Source: Gyrodactylus bullatarudis (Eukaryota > Platyhelminthes > Monogenea > Gyrodactylidea > Gyrodactylidae). Taken from it: a stretch of DNA of 64,000 nucleotides. The DNA lies in assembly GCA_012064415.1 (NCBI GenBank), contig SSNU01000052.1, positions 374,403-438,402 of the forward strand, written 5' to 3'. The notes below the pieces were generated by a model. It was given only the letters and a program-made list of their open reading frames with translations. It searched no databases and was not told the origin of the DNA. This document shows, piece after piece, positions 10,567 to 21,925 of this stretch; the first letter of the stretch is position 1, and each line of letters opens with the position of its first letter. The position numbers were made by a program, and so were the translations under genes.

Positions 10567-13195
10567 ATGAAAATTTTCGCTGGAATCAATTGTGGCAATT
10601 CAAGCGCTAACATGTTGAGAAACATATATTTTCATAATCACAAAAATTTCATTCCATCTCACATCTATAAGGAATTCCGTAGGAAATATCGCGAAAACTC
10701 TAACATTAGGATTATCCTCAATCCTGAGATGTTGGATGATGACTGTCCTAACAAAAATTTTGGTGTAAGCCAGCTTAATTTACTCATGCAGCAAGAACAT
10801 TATTCTACTGTACAAGAATGTATTGAGAATTCTAATCTGATAATTTTTGACATTACTTCTGAAAATTCAGACTTTAAATCAATTGAATATTATCTAAATG
10901 AATTTGATAAAATTTCCAACAGAAAAATTGAACCTCATAAAACGTTCATTCTCATATCATCTTACATGACTTGGGAAAGGACTCGATTTGATGTAATATC
11001 CATATTTTTACTTAATTCAGGAAGATGTTGACGAAATTCTCACAGATAACGATTATAATCATAGGATCAGCCATACAAACTTCAAAGATCACATCAGACT
11101 GGAAAAGCGACTCGTCTCATTAGTGAAGCGTAACGAAAACCTTACAGCATACATATTTACTTGTGGTATTGCCTATGGATATGAAGAGAGCGTTTTGCAT
11201 AAATTCTTCAAGGCTTGTTGGAAAAATAAACATTTGGTCGAAATGCCTGGCAATGGTTTCAATAGGTTTCCTTTGATTCACATAAAAGATTTGTCCAAGT
11301 AAAATAATTTTTCGAATTTCCATCTTTACATGTAGTATTATTTTGAAAGTTATTGAAAAGAGACCAAAAAGGAGATACATTTTGGCAATGGATGATTCCA
11401 AATTAACACTGCGAGAAATCGTTAAAGCGATCCGAGATGAATTATGTACCGCGAGAATACTTGCTACCGATCCAAAGAAAATTCATGATCTATCAGACTT
11501 TGAAAAGGACCATTTAAGTGCTGACCTATTATTTGAGCCAAAGTTTATTAATGAAAGTTTAAACTTTGATTGGCATTGTAAGGAAGGAATTGTTGAAAAC
11601 ATCAAAAGAATTGTTAAGGAATTCAAGTTGGCTAGAAACTTTATAGTAAGTGAATAAACTAAAATTTCGACTATTTAGCCCATAAAACTTTGTATTCTTG
11701 GACCTCCTGCCAGTGGAAAGACATGTTTAGCCAATGTCATTTCAAAATACTATCAAGTTCCTTATGTTTCAATGTCTGATGTTGTGAATAATGAGCTGAC
11801 AAGACTGGTAAGATCAATTATTTTACTTGGTCGATTTCGAAGGAAAAAGTCAGAGCCCAAATGGAAAGTAATGAAGAGTCAGTGGAGGAAACTTTGAATG
11901 ATAAACTCTCTGAGGACTTTCAACTCTATCAGGAGGTTAACGAGTACAGAATAAATAATTTTGGAAAAATTTCCGAAGATCACAAGATTCAGTTTGTTTC
12001 AATATTTTAAAAGAGTGCTTTTTATTTACATTGATTTGATAACCTTTTTTCCAAAGATTCCTACGGAATGTTTTACTTTCAAAGCCTTGCATTAATCATG
12101 GCTACATTTTGGATGGTTTCCCCGAGACTAGAGATCAAGCTGAATCTTTATTTGTTGAGGATTTAGACGAAGATGAAGAAGACTCTGAAATTGTATTGCT
12201 CAGCAAAGGAGACCTTGTTTTTTTTGATGAAACCAAGAGAATTTTTGAAAAAGCCAAGACAATCAATATCAGTTCTGATAAAGAAATAATAAGAACTTCA
12301 CATGATCAAATAGATAGACTTATTCGTCAATATGCAAACATAAGAGCAGACCATGAAAAGGTTAAGAATCTATACGAAGAACCTGAAGTACTTACTATGG
12401 ACTCAAGTAAAAACTTGTTGTCCAGTGATATTTGGCCTCATCAAGTTTTGATCATAAGTTGTTCTGATGATATTGTACATAAAAGATCAATGGAAGCACC
12501 AACAGATGATCCAAGGAGAACCAAAGAGAATCTAGAAAAAAGACTTAGGGAATATAGAATTCATGAATTCGGACATTGTGATGGTTGGGAAATTCGAAGG
12601 CGTTATGAACTTCGTGATCCATTTTACATGAAATATAAGGATTACTTTGATCTTACCTTTGCATCAATTGATAGTAATGGCTTGCGTAGTTTTTTCCTAG
12701 ATCAAGGTATAAATTGTATTATTCTCGACGGTGAGACCAAAAAAGATGATGCATTTAAATTATCTGAAAAAATCAAAGCACAATTAGGTAAACCTAGAAA
12801 CTATGGATTAACTTCCAAGGAGATAGAAGCGATCATGAAAAGTAAAGAACAAGAGAGGCTTTTGGAAGAACAGAAGGAAGAATTAGTCTTGATGGAACAA
12901 GATAAAAGAGAGAAAGAAGAGTTAACTTTACAGATTATTGCTTGGGTAATTCAACTTTTTTGTTAAATAATTTCTTTAGAGAGAAAAGTTTGAAGAAATG
13001 ACTCAAAATAAGAGAAGTAATTTGGAGAGTGAATTTTTGAAAACAAGAAGAATAGTTGAGGAACAGATAATGAAATTCGTAAAACCTTGTATGATGAAAA
13101 TATTCAAAGATAAATGCAAAGATCCTCTCAAGGCCCTTGCGATTTCGCTGTTAGAAATAAGCTTTAATGCAGACGATGAAAAAAAATCGGCATAA
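10567..13195 (+). CDS. AK7: Adenylate kinase 7 (ciliary, NmrA-like + adenylate kinase + Dpy-30)
   Basis: Seven exons: 10567-10992, 11021-11298, 11336-11645, 11679-11807, 11843-11991, 12057-12945 and 12980-13195. Introns are 28, 37, 33, 35, 65 and 34 bp, all GT-AG, and all phases agree, giving 798 aa (the human protein is about 720). Residues 1 to about 330 form the Rossmann/NmrA-like region of AK7 (MKIFAGINCGNSS; LTAYIFTCGIAYGYEE; HIKDLSN). The P-loop GPPASGKT is at 346-353. The NMP-binding segment GYILDGFPETRDQAESLF is near 446-463. An acidic linker and a long charged helix follow. Residues 740-780 resemble a Dpy-30 motif (EEQIMKFVKPCMMKIF). AK7 interconverts ATP, ADP and AMP in axonemes. 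INPP5E follows 104 bp downstream on the same strand. Confidence 0.92.
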
Positions 13196-13299
13196 ATTTT
13201 ACACTCAGTTTTCCGCATTATCCCTATTTAAAACAATCATTTTCAATAAAATAATATGTTAAAGTCAATTAGTAAGAACTAATTTAAAATTATAAACTA

Positions 13300-14582
13300 A
13301 TGAGCCTGTTCCAACTATCTCCATCCAAATTCTACGATTACGGAATCTTCCCAAGGTTTGACAATTTTTTAAGCTGAATAGATCTTATTCGTTATTCAAT
13401 TTACCCGGAAGCAACGTTGAAATCTTGAGTGATGCAGAATTGCAGAGATTAATTCCTGGACGTAAAGTTTGCACAAGAATTATTTCATGGAATATAGGAC
13501 TAAAGAGTCTTGACAGCAATGTTGATGTATTTAAGCTTGTATTTCAAAGTAAAACACAGCAGAATAATTTTGATCTCATCATTATTAATCTTCAAGAGAT
13601 TCGAAAGAAACAGTAGTTGACTTATTTAATTCGTTAATTTTAGCAATGATATTTTTATAAGTTTTCAATCTACTTTGGGTTTGAATTATACTCTTGTATT
13701 CAATTATTGTCACGGAGCTTTATTAACTCTTATTTTTGTCAAACGTGAATACATTTGGGCCTTGTCAAAACCAAAATATGATTATCTTACAATCAAACAC
13801 AGCATAAAGACTAAAGGCGTTATTATTCTATCCTTTTATTTCTTTGGCACTCTTATTATCGTTCTGAACAATCATTTATCAGCGCACGAGAATCATGCTA
13901 CGAAAAGATTAATCCAAATCAAGAGAATTGAGAAAAAATTGCAAGATTTCATTCAAAAAAATTATAGTAACTTAATTTTTCCTCATAAACCTAATATAGA
14001 AGATAATGAACCAGACTTTATATTTTGGTCAGGAGATTTCAATTCACGATCGAGGGAAAAGAGAAATAATGTTGAAGATATTCTTTTGAAATTACCCAGC
14101 AATAAGATTTTTCAGAAATTACTCAACATTGATGAACTCTACAATGCCATGAATGAATTTGAAATATTGAAAAACTTTTCTGAAGGCAAAATAAACTTTT
14201 ATCCAACATACAAGTTTGACAGAAACTCCAATATCTATGATACTTCGAAAAAGAATCGTGTTCCTTCTTATACAGATCGGATATTCTTCTATCAAAAGTT
14301 AATTGGGACACTATATTGTCTTGACTACATGTCAATTGAAAATTATACAATCTCTGATCATAAGCCAATATATGGAACATTCTCTCTTCAATTAAAAGCG
14401 ATTAACACAGAGTAAGATGAGTCTAATTCTAAATCTCATTATAAAATAGACAAGCTTTCGAATTAGCCTATGGAAAATTTGATAGGAATACTTTTAAGAA
14501 AGGCCATGAAATGAGAATTTTTTCAATGCTCAATGAATTACACCAAGATTCAGAATCGAAGAAAAGATGTATTATTGTTTAA
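13300..14582 (+). CDS. INPP5E: Inositol polyphosphate 5-phosphatase, INPP5E-like with CAAX tail
   Basis: Exons 13300-13355, 13382-13612, 13644-14411 and 14450-14582, with introns of 26, 31 and 38 bp (all GT-AG). The joined frame gives 395 aa. IPPc motifs appear in order: SWNIG at about 54, INLQE, NNHLSAHE, FWSGDFNSR, FYPTYKFDR with YDTSKK, PSYTDRIFF, and ISDHKPIYG. The family removes the 5-phosphate from phosphoinositides. The protein ends KKRCIIV, a prenylation-type CAAX box, as in INPP5E, which is farnesylated and acts at the primary cilium. The long proline-rich N-terminus of vertebrate INPP5E is absent. The CAAX tail lies in the last tiny exon and appears only if the 38-bp intron is removed. 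Assignment to INPP5E rather than another 5-phosphatase rests on that tail and the domain-only architecture. Confidence 0.85.
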
Positions 14583-16922
14583 GTATTTACTTGTTAGTAT
14601 ATTGAAGATAAAAATAGTTGATACAAACTACACGAGACCTTTATTTTTGCATTTTTAACACACATTTTACATTTGCACGTGATAAAACTTTAATTTAAAT
14701 ATTCATCATTAATAAAGTATTAAAATTGAATAAAGAATTCTCATCAAAATGCAAAAATGAATAGCTATGGACCAAGTGGAAAGATCTCTTTTTTCCCGTA
14801 CATTTCCAACAATGAATAAAAAGGGTAATTGAAAGATTGAGATTTTCAGGCACTTGAGAAAAGTCCCATTGTACGTAATAAAACCATTTTTAGCCCTCAT
14901 TATTTCATGTAATAATATTTTGAGTGTCGTTATGTCTGCTCTGTTAGTTACTACACACTCCATATTTATCAATTGTCCTATTTGCAATAAGTATTAATGT
15001 TTCTCATCAATAATAATATATATTTATTTGCATTTAATCGACTCAAAACTAAAGTAAGCCTACTTGCAAACGTTTCCTTCATCAAATTAGAATTTAAAGG
15101 GTCTACTCATAGTAGTAGTGTAGAGATGAATTTTTATTCCTTCAACATCTGTTCCTCCTAAGTGTATGTTCATAAAAATCAAGTGTTGCAAGAATCTTCC
15201 GTCTGTTGAGAAAAAATTCGAGATGCTCTTCTATTAGAATAAGCTAGATCTTTTACTGAATAATTTTTATACATACAGTTTAGTTGTTAACCAAACATGA
15301 AAGGCAATAACTTTCATCAATTACCTTGCATAATCTGGATGTAAGGAAGTCTCCTTGTTAATGATTTGATCTGAATGCTCTTCTAGTTACTCGAATCAAT
15401 GATCTTGGACTAGACACTTGTTTTCATACAAAGAAAACTCTTAGGGTCCTGAGAATTAAATCATATTTTCCAACAAAGTTTCTATACTCCCGGACCTCCG
15501 TATGTATAGTGTTCTTCTTTGAAGCATTCCTAAATGTACTCAAAAGAAGATTGAGCACTTTTCAACTTTCTCCGCTCCTGCTTGGGTCCTATCTTGTATA
15601 ATGAACTTCTTATAAAAACCAATCTTACTCCTATTTGGAAAATTGCATTTACTATTGCAATATTCAACAAATTGTCTTCATCGTTAATCGAACACAATTA
15701 TAACCTTTGAAGTTCCACTAGTTTTACTATTCCTCTCCAAACTTTACAGTCCCTCAGATTCAGATTTAATTTTAACACCAAACCTTAAACCAAATATCAA
15801 AGTAAATTATCATATTCACACCGGATAAAATCATGATCCTTTTATAAATTATTTTTCAAAAAATATCTCTTTCATATATGAAGAAATCAAATCAAAATTA
15901 CATCAGATTCTCATAATAAGTAAATACTAATGATTTAGAATTTCTAAATTTTAGATTTTTTAAACTTGAAAATTTTAAAGGGACATTGGAAACGAGGTAG
16001 TGAAAAGAGTTTATAATAAACCTTTTGCTCGAAAAAATATTTGATACTATTTGAAAAAATAAGCTAATGAACATTTAACACGAGCTGCTTTTATTGTATA
16101 ATTGGTTCTTTTTTTTTTCGTTTATTACTACTGAAATGGCTTGAAGATTGACCAATAAAAGAAAATGAAACTCAATATTGTTTTCATTCGTGAACGGAAA
16201 TGACAAAAATTAACAGAGTTATATTTTACCTTATTCTTTTGAGTTGAAAATAAACCAAAGAGGACAATAAAATCTTTGTACACGTTTCTTCTTTTGTTGT
16301 TTGTTTAAATTTCGTCAATTATGAGTAATCCTGTCCAATGTGGAATGTGTTATAGGAAAATAACATAAATTAAAAAGATACTTTTTACTATTATCAGGCG
16401 GAATACCAATCATTTAGTTTTCAATTTCCGCCAAAAATTTTCATCATGAGTAAAACAAACCACTTAGAGTTTTAAGGCAATAAGTTTATCTCTGTTATTC
16501 TCTTGTAACTATTCCTCGTGACACTAACTATGAGTTAAAAGCTGGTTGAATCATGAAAAGGAAAAAAATTAATTTCCTCTTGATGTAACCGTTTTCAAGT
16601 TACACTTTAATTTGTAAATGATAATAAAGCTAACTCTGAACACATTAATTTATCGAAAAAAATGATGATTTATTGTAACTTTTTTCGTTGATTTTTTTAA
16701 TCATTTGACGGATTATCTGTCTCGGTAAGGTGGTATAAAACTCTAAAATGAAAATGAATGCTAGATACTGTAATAAAATTCAACTAAAACTGCCTTCGTA
16801 TTAATAATAATCAATAATCATCTCAAATCGGGTAGGGGATTTGTCCAATCAAAAGAAAATTTTATTTTTAGAGAGAGATCCGTTAATAAAGTAACTTAAT
16901 TAGCAGATGACCCTGAATACAC
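14583..16922. other. Intergenic, nothing recognised
   Basis: AT-rich sequence after the INPP5E stop. I see no gene, no clear inverted repeat and no RNA gene. The open frame at 14709-14987 on the minus strand has no recognisable content and is treated as chance. Confidence 0.5.
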
Positions 16923-17731
16923 TTAGTTAATATGAAGATGGGAATTTATGATTTTTACAAAACTCTCAATTTTTTCAACAAGAAATCGAATTCGATCAAG
17001 ATTTTTTGAAATCTAGATCATAAGGCCCTCTTTCACGATACGGAGAAAAAAAATTTAGAAAAAATCCATTTTTAAAGAAAATACGACAAATTTGAAATCT
17101 TGAAGTAGCGCCAAATTCCCCTTTTTTTGAACTTAGCTGATTTCAATTAAAGAGAGGAATCAAAAGTTGACTTTTAGGATCACAATAAGACAAAAAAACC
17201 GATGATCATAATAAAACTTTTGATAAATTCGTCATTTTTCTGGGATCTTTAAACATCAAATTTCATTTTTTTTTAAAGTAGGGAAAATGATGAAGAAATC
17301 AAAATTTTTAGACATTAAACCTACTAGCTAAGTGTGGTCACTGGTTATTTCTAAAATGTAATGTCTAAAAACAATGTAATTTCTACCTTGTGCTTATTCA
17401 AATCAAAATTATATTTTGACACAATTATGGAGTAATTCTTAAAACCAGATTCAGCATATTTAATTTCTTTGTCTTATTGTGATCCTAAAAATCAACTTTC
17501 GATCCCTCTTTCTCATTGAAATCAGCAAAAATTTTCAAAATAAAGTTCAAAAAAAGGGAATTTGGAGCTACTTTAAGATTTCAAATGGATTTTTTCTAAT
17601 TTTTTTTCTCCGTATCGTGAAAGAGGGCCTCATGATCTAGGTTTCAAAAAATCTTGATCGAATTCGATTTCTTGATGAAAAAAATAAGAATTTTGTAAAA
17701 ATTATGAATTCCCATTTTCATATTAACTAGC
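16923..17731. repeat. 809-bp foldback element, TTAATATGAAGATGGG family
   Basis: The left end is TAGTTAATATGAAGATGGGA and the right end reads TTCCCATTTTCATATTAACTA. Arms of about 200 bp or more match in inverse, including CCCTCTTTCACGATACGGAG on the left and CTCCGTATCGTGAAAGAGGG on the right. It is the best full-length member here of a family with further copies at 23566, 29577, 61925 and 63599. No transposase frame is present. Confidence 0.88.
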
Positions 17732-19176
17732 TTTAGTTTTTGATTTTGGTACAAACTAGAGAGAAATAACTGTTGGAAGATATGTTCTAAAAGTCATATT
17801 TTTGGAGTGCAATTTTAAAATATCAAGTTAAATTTTTAAAGAAAACAGGTCACGTGGATTGATGATTAGTTAGGAATTAATCTCTAATGAGTAATTTATC
17901 ACAAGGAGGTTTAATGTTTTGAATTCATTTTTATTTGGTATGAAATTATATATAATTCAATTTCGAAAAAAATGAAATTTTATCGTGGCTAATTCTGAGT
18001 TTATTTTAAAAAAAATTCTCAAAAAGTGAATACACTGCAAGTGTTTTATCTTCTTCTGAGCACCTCAAGGTGTCTACAAAAGGAGAAAATTAAAGATGCA
18101 AAAGAGTTTCTCATGTCTAACAGTGTTCAGAATTTATTCTCCGCATGAACAATCTTGAATGCTGAGGATGGAATTAATAATGAATTTGTGGACATTTTAT
18201 TTATTTATGTTGTAAGTTTGAGTCTTTTTTTTTTGGGAAAATAAAAGAAATACTGTATTAAGAAAAAACTCATCGTTTACACCTCTTCTGTCAATCATTT
18301 CTAAAGTTTATAAAAAATAAATGCATCACTCTTTAGAGATGATATCAACATTAACAACGAGACTTGCTAATTCAGAGAGGAACACACTTCTTCTCTCTCT
18401 AGGCATGTGAATAAAATTTCTTAAAAAACTTGCTAATGTTGATGAATTTTTATTAATTAATACATAAAATTAAATTCTATATATATATTATATCTTTCAA
18501 AGACACTATAGAAAAATAATTATAACCATTGAATATTAATTGAAAATTATCAAATTCTAATTACAGTAATTTTGGCAAAATTCTGATGAAATTGACGATG
18601 ATGAATTAGGGAAAATGCATCTTGATAATAATTTATACATATCTTTATTAGATGACAGTTGTGAAAACCCTTAGAATGTTAAATTTTAATTAGTTTTCAT
18701 ACTGTACAAAAAGAAAGAGTTGAAACGAGAAGAAGAGGGTATATGTGTTAGACATTCTCACAAATACTTTTGTTCATTGTAATGTGAAAGTTTTCATTCA
18801 ACTTGGTACGCTCTGTTGAGCATTTTCATCAAATGAATAAAGAGAATGTATATAATGGAATATTTAATGCCACAAAAATTTGACGTTCTTGCCCAAATCC
18901 TTGGTATGCATTGGAAAATGTTGACTGTCTTAAGGTCTTCACTGTGCAACACAGTAGGAAAGAAAATATTCTTGAAAAAAACAATACAATAGTCTATTTT
19001 TAGATTCATTCATTATTCAACGTTACTTTTACCACATTTTAATTTTAATTAAAATATTTAGATAATTACAATTTTACGCAATGAACAGAGTTCGATCTTT
19101 AAAGATAAAGTAAAGATAGAGAAAAAGTAATGAAAATTTCGTATTTTTTCAATGACTAAAAACAAACTGTTTAAAC
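17732..19176. other. Intergenic, nothing recognised
   Basis: AT-rich DNA with no supported gene. The ORF at 18794-19009 on the minus strand is short and featureless. Confidence 0.5.
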
Positions 19177-19288
19177 TTAACCCCTTAACTAAAATTTAGC
19201 CAAGAAAATTTAAATTATTTGGCCAAACTAGGTTACTAATTTTCTAATTTGTGTGATGAAAAAATTAGCTTGGGACATGAAGGGTTAA
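19177..19288. mobile_element. Short TTAA-flanked MITE
   Basis: Begins TTAACCCCTTAACT and ends AGGGTTAA. Inside, CCAAGAAAATTTAA and CTTGGGACATGAAGG give partial inverted symmetry. The end read in reverse (TTAACCCTTCATGTCCCAAG) resembles the left end at 48057 (TTAACCCTTTCGGTGCCAAG). TTAA target sites followed by CCCT are typical of piggyBac-derived elements, so I infer a piggyBac-type MITE. Confidence 0.5.
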
Positions 19289-19382
19289 ACTGTAATTGAT
19301 CCAGAAATCTGCTAAATTAATAGAATTAAAAAGTAATTTTGAATATTCGAAATATTGGGTAAGCCCAAACTAATTTTATCAG

Positions 19383-19682
19383 GGTAATCTAAATGTGTTT
19401 TATTCTAATCTTAATTTTAATTTTCTTTCAATTGATGAATTATATAATCAGAGTTATTATTCTAATAATTCTGATTACTATAACAATCACTGTAATTTTT
19501 ATAATCCTTATTCTTTAAGAAGTACTACACCTTTCTCACCCCTTTCTTTTTCTACAGATAGACCAATACAAGCCATAAGACAACATAGTCAGGTAGCAAG
19601 CGAACAACGTTATAGTCAAAGAATTAAAAAGGTTCAAAAATATTGGAAACGGCATCTCAAGGGTATAGGAGATATCATTTGA
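19383..19682 (+). CDS. Possible terminal exon, Asn/Tyr-rich hypothetical
   Basis: An acceptor-like TTTTATCAG at 19382 is followed by 99 codons and a stop at 19680-19682. The first half is rich in N, Y and S (SYYSNNSDYYNNHCNFYNPY). The second half is a basic helix-like stretch (VASEQRYSQRIKKVQKYWKR). No family is recognised and no upstream exon is identified. It could be the last exon of a gene or a chance frame. Confidence 0.3.
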   Translation, partial: GNLNVFYSNLNFNFLSIDELYNQSYYSNNSDYYNNHCNFYNPYSLRSTTPFSPLSFSTDRPIQAIRQHSQVASEQRYSQRIKKVQKYWKRHLKGIGDII

Positions 19683-20319
19683 AGATAAATCAAAATAAAT
19701 GATAACACGACAAGTATTATTAATTTTCAAATCCTTCATAAATCTTTATTTCCCTAATAAGAGATGGTTTTGCCAGGTATACTTGTTCAATAAACAGTGT
19801 TCATCATCTTATTTCTTTTTTTTGGGAATACCCAAAAAAATGCAATGATTCATTCACTAAATAAAACTTTTGGTTGAGTGTAAAATTTAATTTTCATTAA
19901 ATTAGACACAGAGATATCTATTTAACACTAAAATGAATGATTGAATGTGTCCATCAATCATTAATGGACTTGATTTCTAGGGAAAAAATATTGTTGAACG
20001 ACAAGTCATAAGATAAAATATATTCAGAGCATCAAGGTGTAAGCGTAAAATTGAGTTGAAGCTTTTGGGTTGGTCAGAATCATCAGGCTAACTGTCAGAA
20101 CTAAGGCAAAGCACAATTCCTAAATGTTCTTTAGACCACAATGATTACTTTCAAGTTTTAAAAGTCGTATCAAATCTCTGGTTTGCAAAAATAGTAAATA
20201 TCATATTTTCAATGAATAAGAAAAAGTCTTGATAAATACCATAGAAAGTCCCAGAGAATTTTGATCTTTTGTCTATCAAATGGTTTGTAAATACGCTGAT
20301 TACGAAACGACAGTTTTTA

Positions 20320-20540
20320 GGGTTAAATTAGAGTAAAGTTTCCCCCTCAATGAGGGGCCCTCATATTTCTCTCAAAGTTTACTTTGAATCGTGTTAGTCT
20401 TTTTATTATCGATGACATGAGAACAAGGGATTCGTTTTCATTTCATCCATGTTAAACAGCCCTTAGCCTCTTTTTCATTCAGAAAAATTACTGCAAAATC
20501 TGAAGGGGGTAAATGTTCTATAGATTAACCGTTTTTAGAC
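20320..20540. repeat. Dispersed repeat, copy 1
   Basis: Shares ordered blocks with 22600-22765: AGTTTACTTTGAATCGTGTT against AGTTTACTTGGAATCGTATT, GTCTTTTTATT, and GGGGTAAATGTTCTAT against GGGGCAAATGTTCTAT. Related to TTCTAGAATCGAG and the TTTATTGTTGATG block at about 1270-1310. Probably an old transposon remnant of unknown class. Confidence 0.5.
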
Positions 20541-21102
20541 GCAAATACTGGTTATCTCTCAGACTATAGCATAAAGAGTTCAAATGATTGCATTTTGAAT
20601 CCTGCGCGTATACTATGACCCTGGGATAAAGTTAAAATATTTTCAATGTATTTTCAAGATTTCAAATTCCATCATAAATTTTTTAAATCTAGTATAGCAC
20701 TCGACTTATAACGTGATCTTTGCGTATTCGAGAAGGTTAATAGATTTCCTGTCGAATGAGGGATAATAGAAATATTTTTAATTTGTTGCTAAAATGATAA
20801 CTTATCATTTTTGTAGTTATAGAAGAAAAAGTTTTATTCACCAAATGTACATTTCTTTATGGTTCATCAGTATAGTGACACAAATAATGATAACAGTTTT
20901 AAATTCATTGAAAATAATATTTTACAAATTTTGAAAGAAGTATAGTAAAATTTGTAAAATTATTAGAATATAATAATGTGAGCTGAAAAAACACCAAAAA
21001 CTCTTCAATAAATAGCAACAGTGAAGAGAAAAGTGAAAAAGCTCACATAGGCCATGGTAATTGAAGATTATAAGAGTAATTTTTCTGAACACACAGGTTT
21101 GG

Positions 21103-21549
21103 TTAAAAGTGATTGATGAAGAATTTCTCCTTCACCCACAAATCTGTGCTGTCATCACCCGCATTTTTATACAAAATTGAGAAATTAGAAATCGAAGCCT
21201 CATGATTTTCCTGTTTGATGTGTCTTATCACCGCTGTATCCTTCTTTAGATGATCATTTGACCTAGTTGACAATTTGCTAATCGTACGTCCTATATAAGA
21301 AGCTCGACAGTCGCATCGGAATTTGTAAATCAAAAGAGTCTTTTCTTCAGGCTTTAGTAAATCCTTATGAATCAAACTGAATAATCTTTGGGTTTTAAAT
21401 ACAATTTTCAATTGTATATTATCATAATGTTGATCGATAAGATTAACCAGTCGTCTCCTTACATCATTACTGAAACTGTCACCTTTAAAATTAAGTTTCA
21501 TGAAGGTTGTCTTCTCTCCTTCATCTCTATCGACCCTTTGATCTATCAT
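21103..21549 (-). mobile_element. GIY-YIG endonuclease fragment of a Penelope-like retroelement
   Basis: A 148-codon frame on the minus strand. Its C-terminal half has the pattern of the endonuclease domain attached to Penelope-like reverse transcriptases: LLIYKFRCDCRASYIGRTIS (LIY...YIG with the catalytic R in GRT), then LSTRSNDHLKKD and AVIRHIKQENHE. The N-terminal half (FSNDVRRRLVNLIDQHY) matches the linker that usually follows the RT. No RT domain is found upstream (at higher coordinates), so the copy is 5'-truncated. The hammerhead-bearing repeat 110 bp away fits the known link between Penelope-like elements and hammerhead ribozymes. Confidence 0.75.
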
Positions 21550-21659
21550 TGATAAGTGATAGAAATCATCAAGTGGGTCTCTTTAAGAGTTGAGCTATAG
21601 TTGATACGAAGATGAGAAAAAACATCAATATTCTTAATTTAATAGCGCCCATAGTTAAA

Positions 21660-21925
21660 AAGATTATCTACAATTATTTCGTTCTAGGTGCTAGGTAAAA
21701 TATCCCACAGGCTCGTCTTATTTAGCCCATGTCGCTGAATGCTACAGTTTACTAACGAGTCCGAAAGAAGACGAAACGAACGTATACGTCTACCAAAGAT
21801 TTATACTTGGATTATTTCTAAATGCTCAGAGAGTTTCTTTCGTACTAGTCGCGGTGGGATCCTTTAGTTAGCTGTAACATTCAGCGACATGGGCATCTTG
21901 AACGAACAAATTGTAGACGGTCAAT
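21660..21925. repeat. Inverted repeat unit with hammerhead-like core (pLTR-like)
   Basis: An imperfect hairpin. GCCCATGTCGCTGAATGCTACAG at 21724-21747 is complemented by CTGTAACATTCAGCGACATGGGC near 21870-21893, and outer ends TCTACAATTATTTCG and CGAACAAATTGTAGA also pair. On the plus strand, 21752-21777 reads CTAACGAGTCCGAAAGAAG then ACGAAACG, a hammerhead core with one base off the CUGANGA box, a short stem II and an intact GAAAC. Similar units occur at 51250-51475 and in part at 4440-4500. Probably terminal repeats of Penelope-like elements. Confidence 0.55.

Larger units (their letters stand above)
9502..14449 (+). other. Set of eleven introns, ten of them 26-38 bp
   Basis: Introns inferred in three neighbouring plus-strand genes: 9502-9531 (30), 9692-9719 (28), 10993-11020 (28), 11299-11335 (37), 11646-11678 (33), 11808-11842 (35), 11992-12056 (65), 12946-12979 (34), 13356-13381 (26), 13613-13643 (31) and 14412-14449 (38). 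Donors are mostly GTAA (also GTAT, GTAG, GTTT) and acceptors end in AG, often TTTAG or ATAG. Removing each one restores frame, and in AK7 and INPP5E restores recognisable family sequence across the joint. The anosmin gene in the same window has introns of 66-3056 bp. Confidence 0.85.

Noticed and set aside
14709..14987. 92-aa minus-strand ORF downstream of INPP5E
   Set aside because: No family resemblance, codon content as expected for AT-rich chance frames, and no supporting signals.
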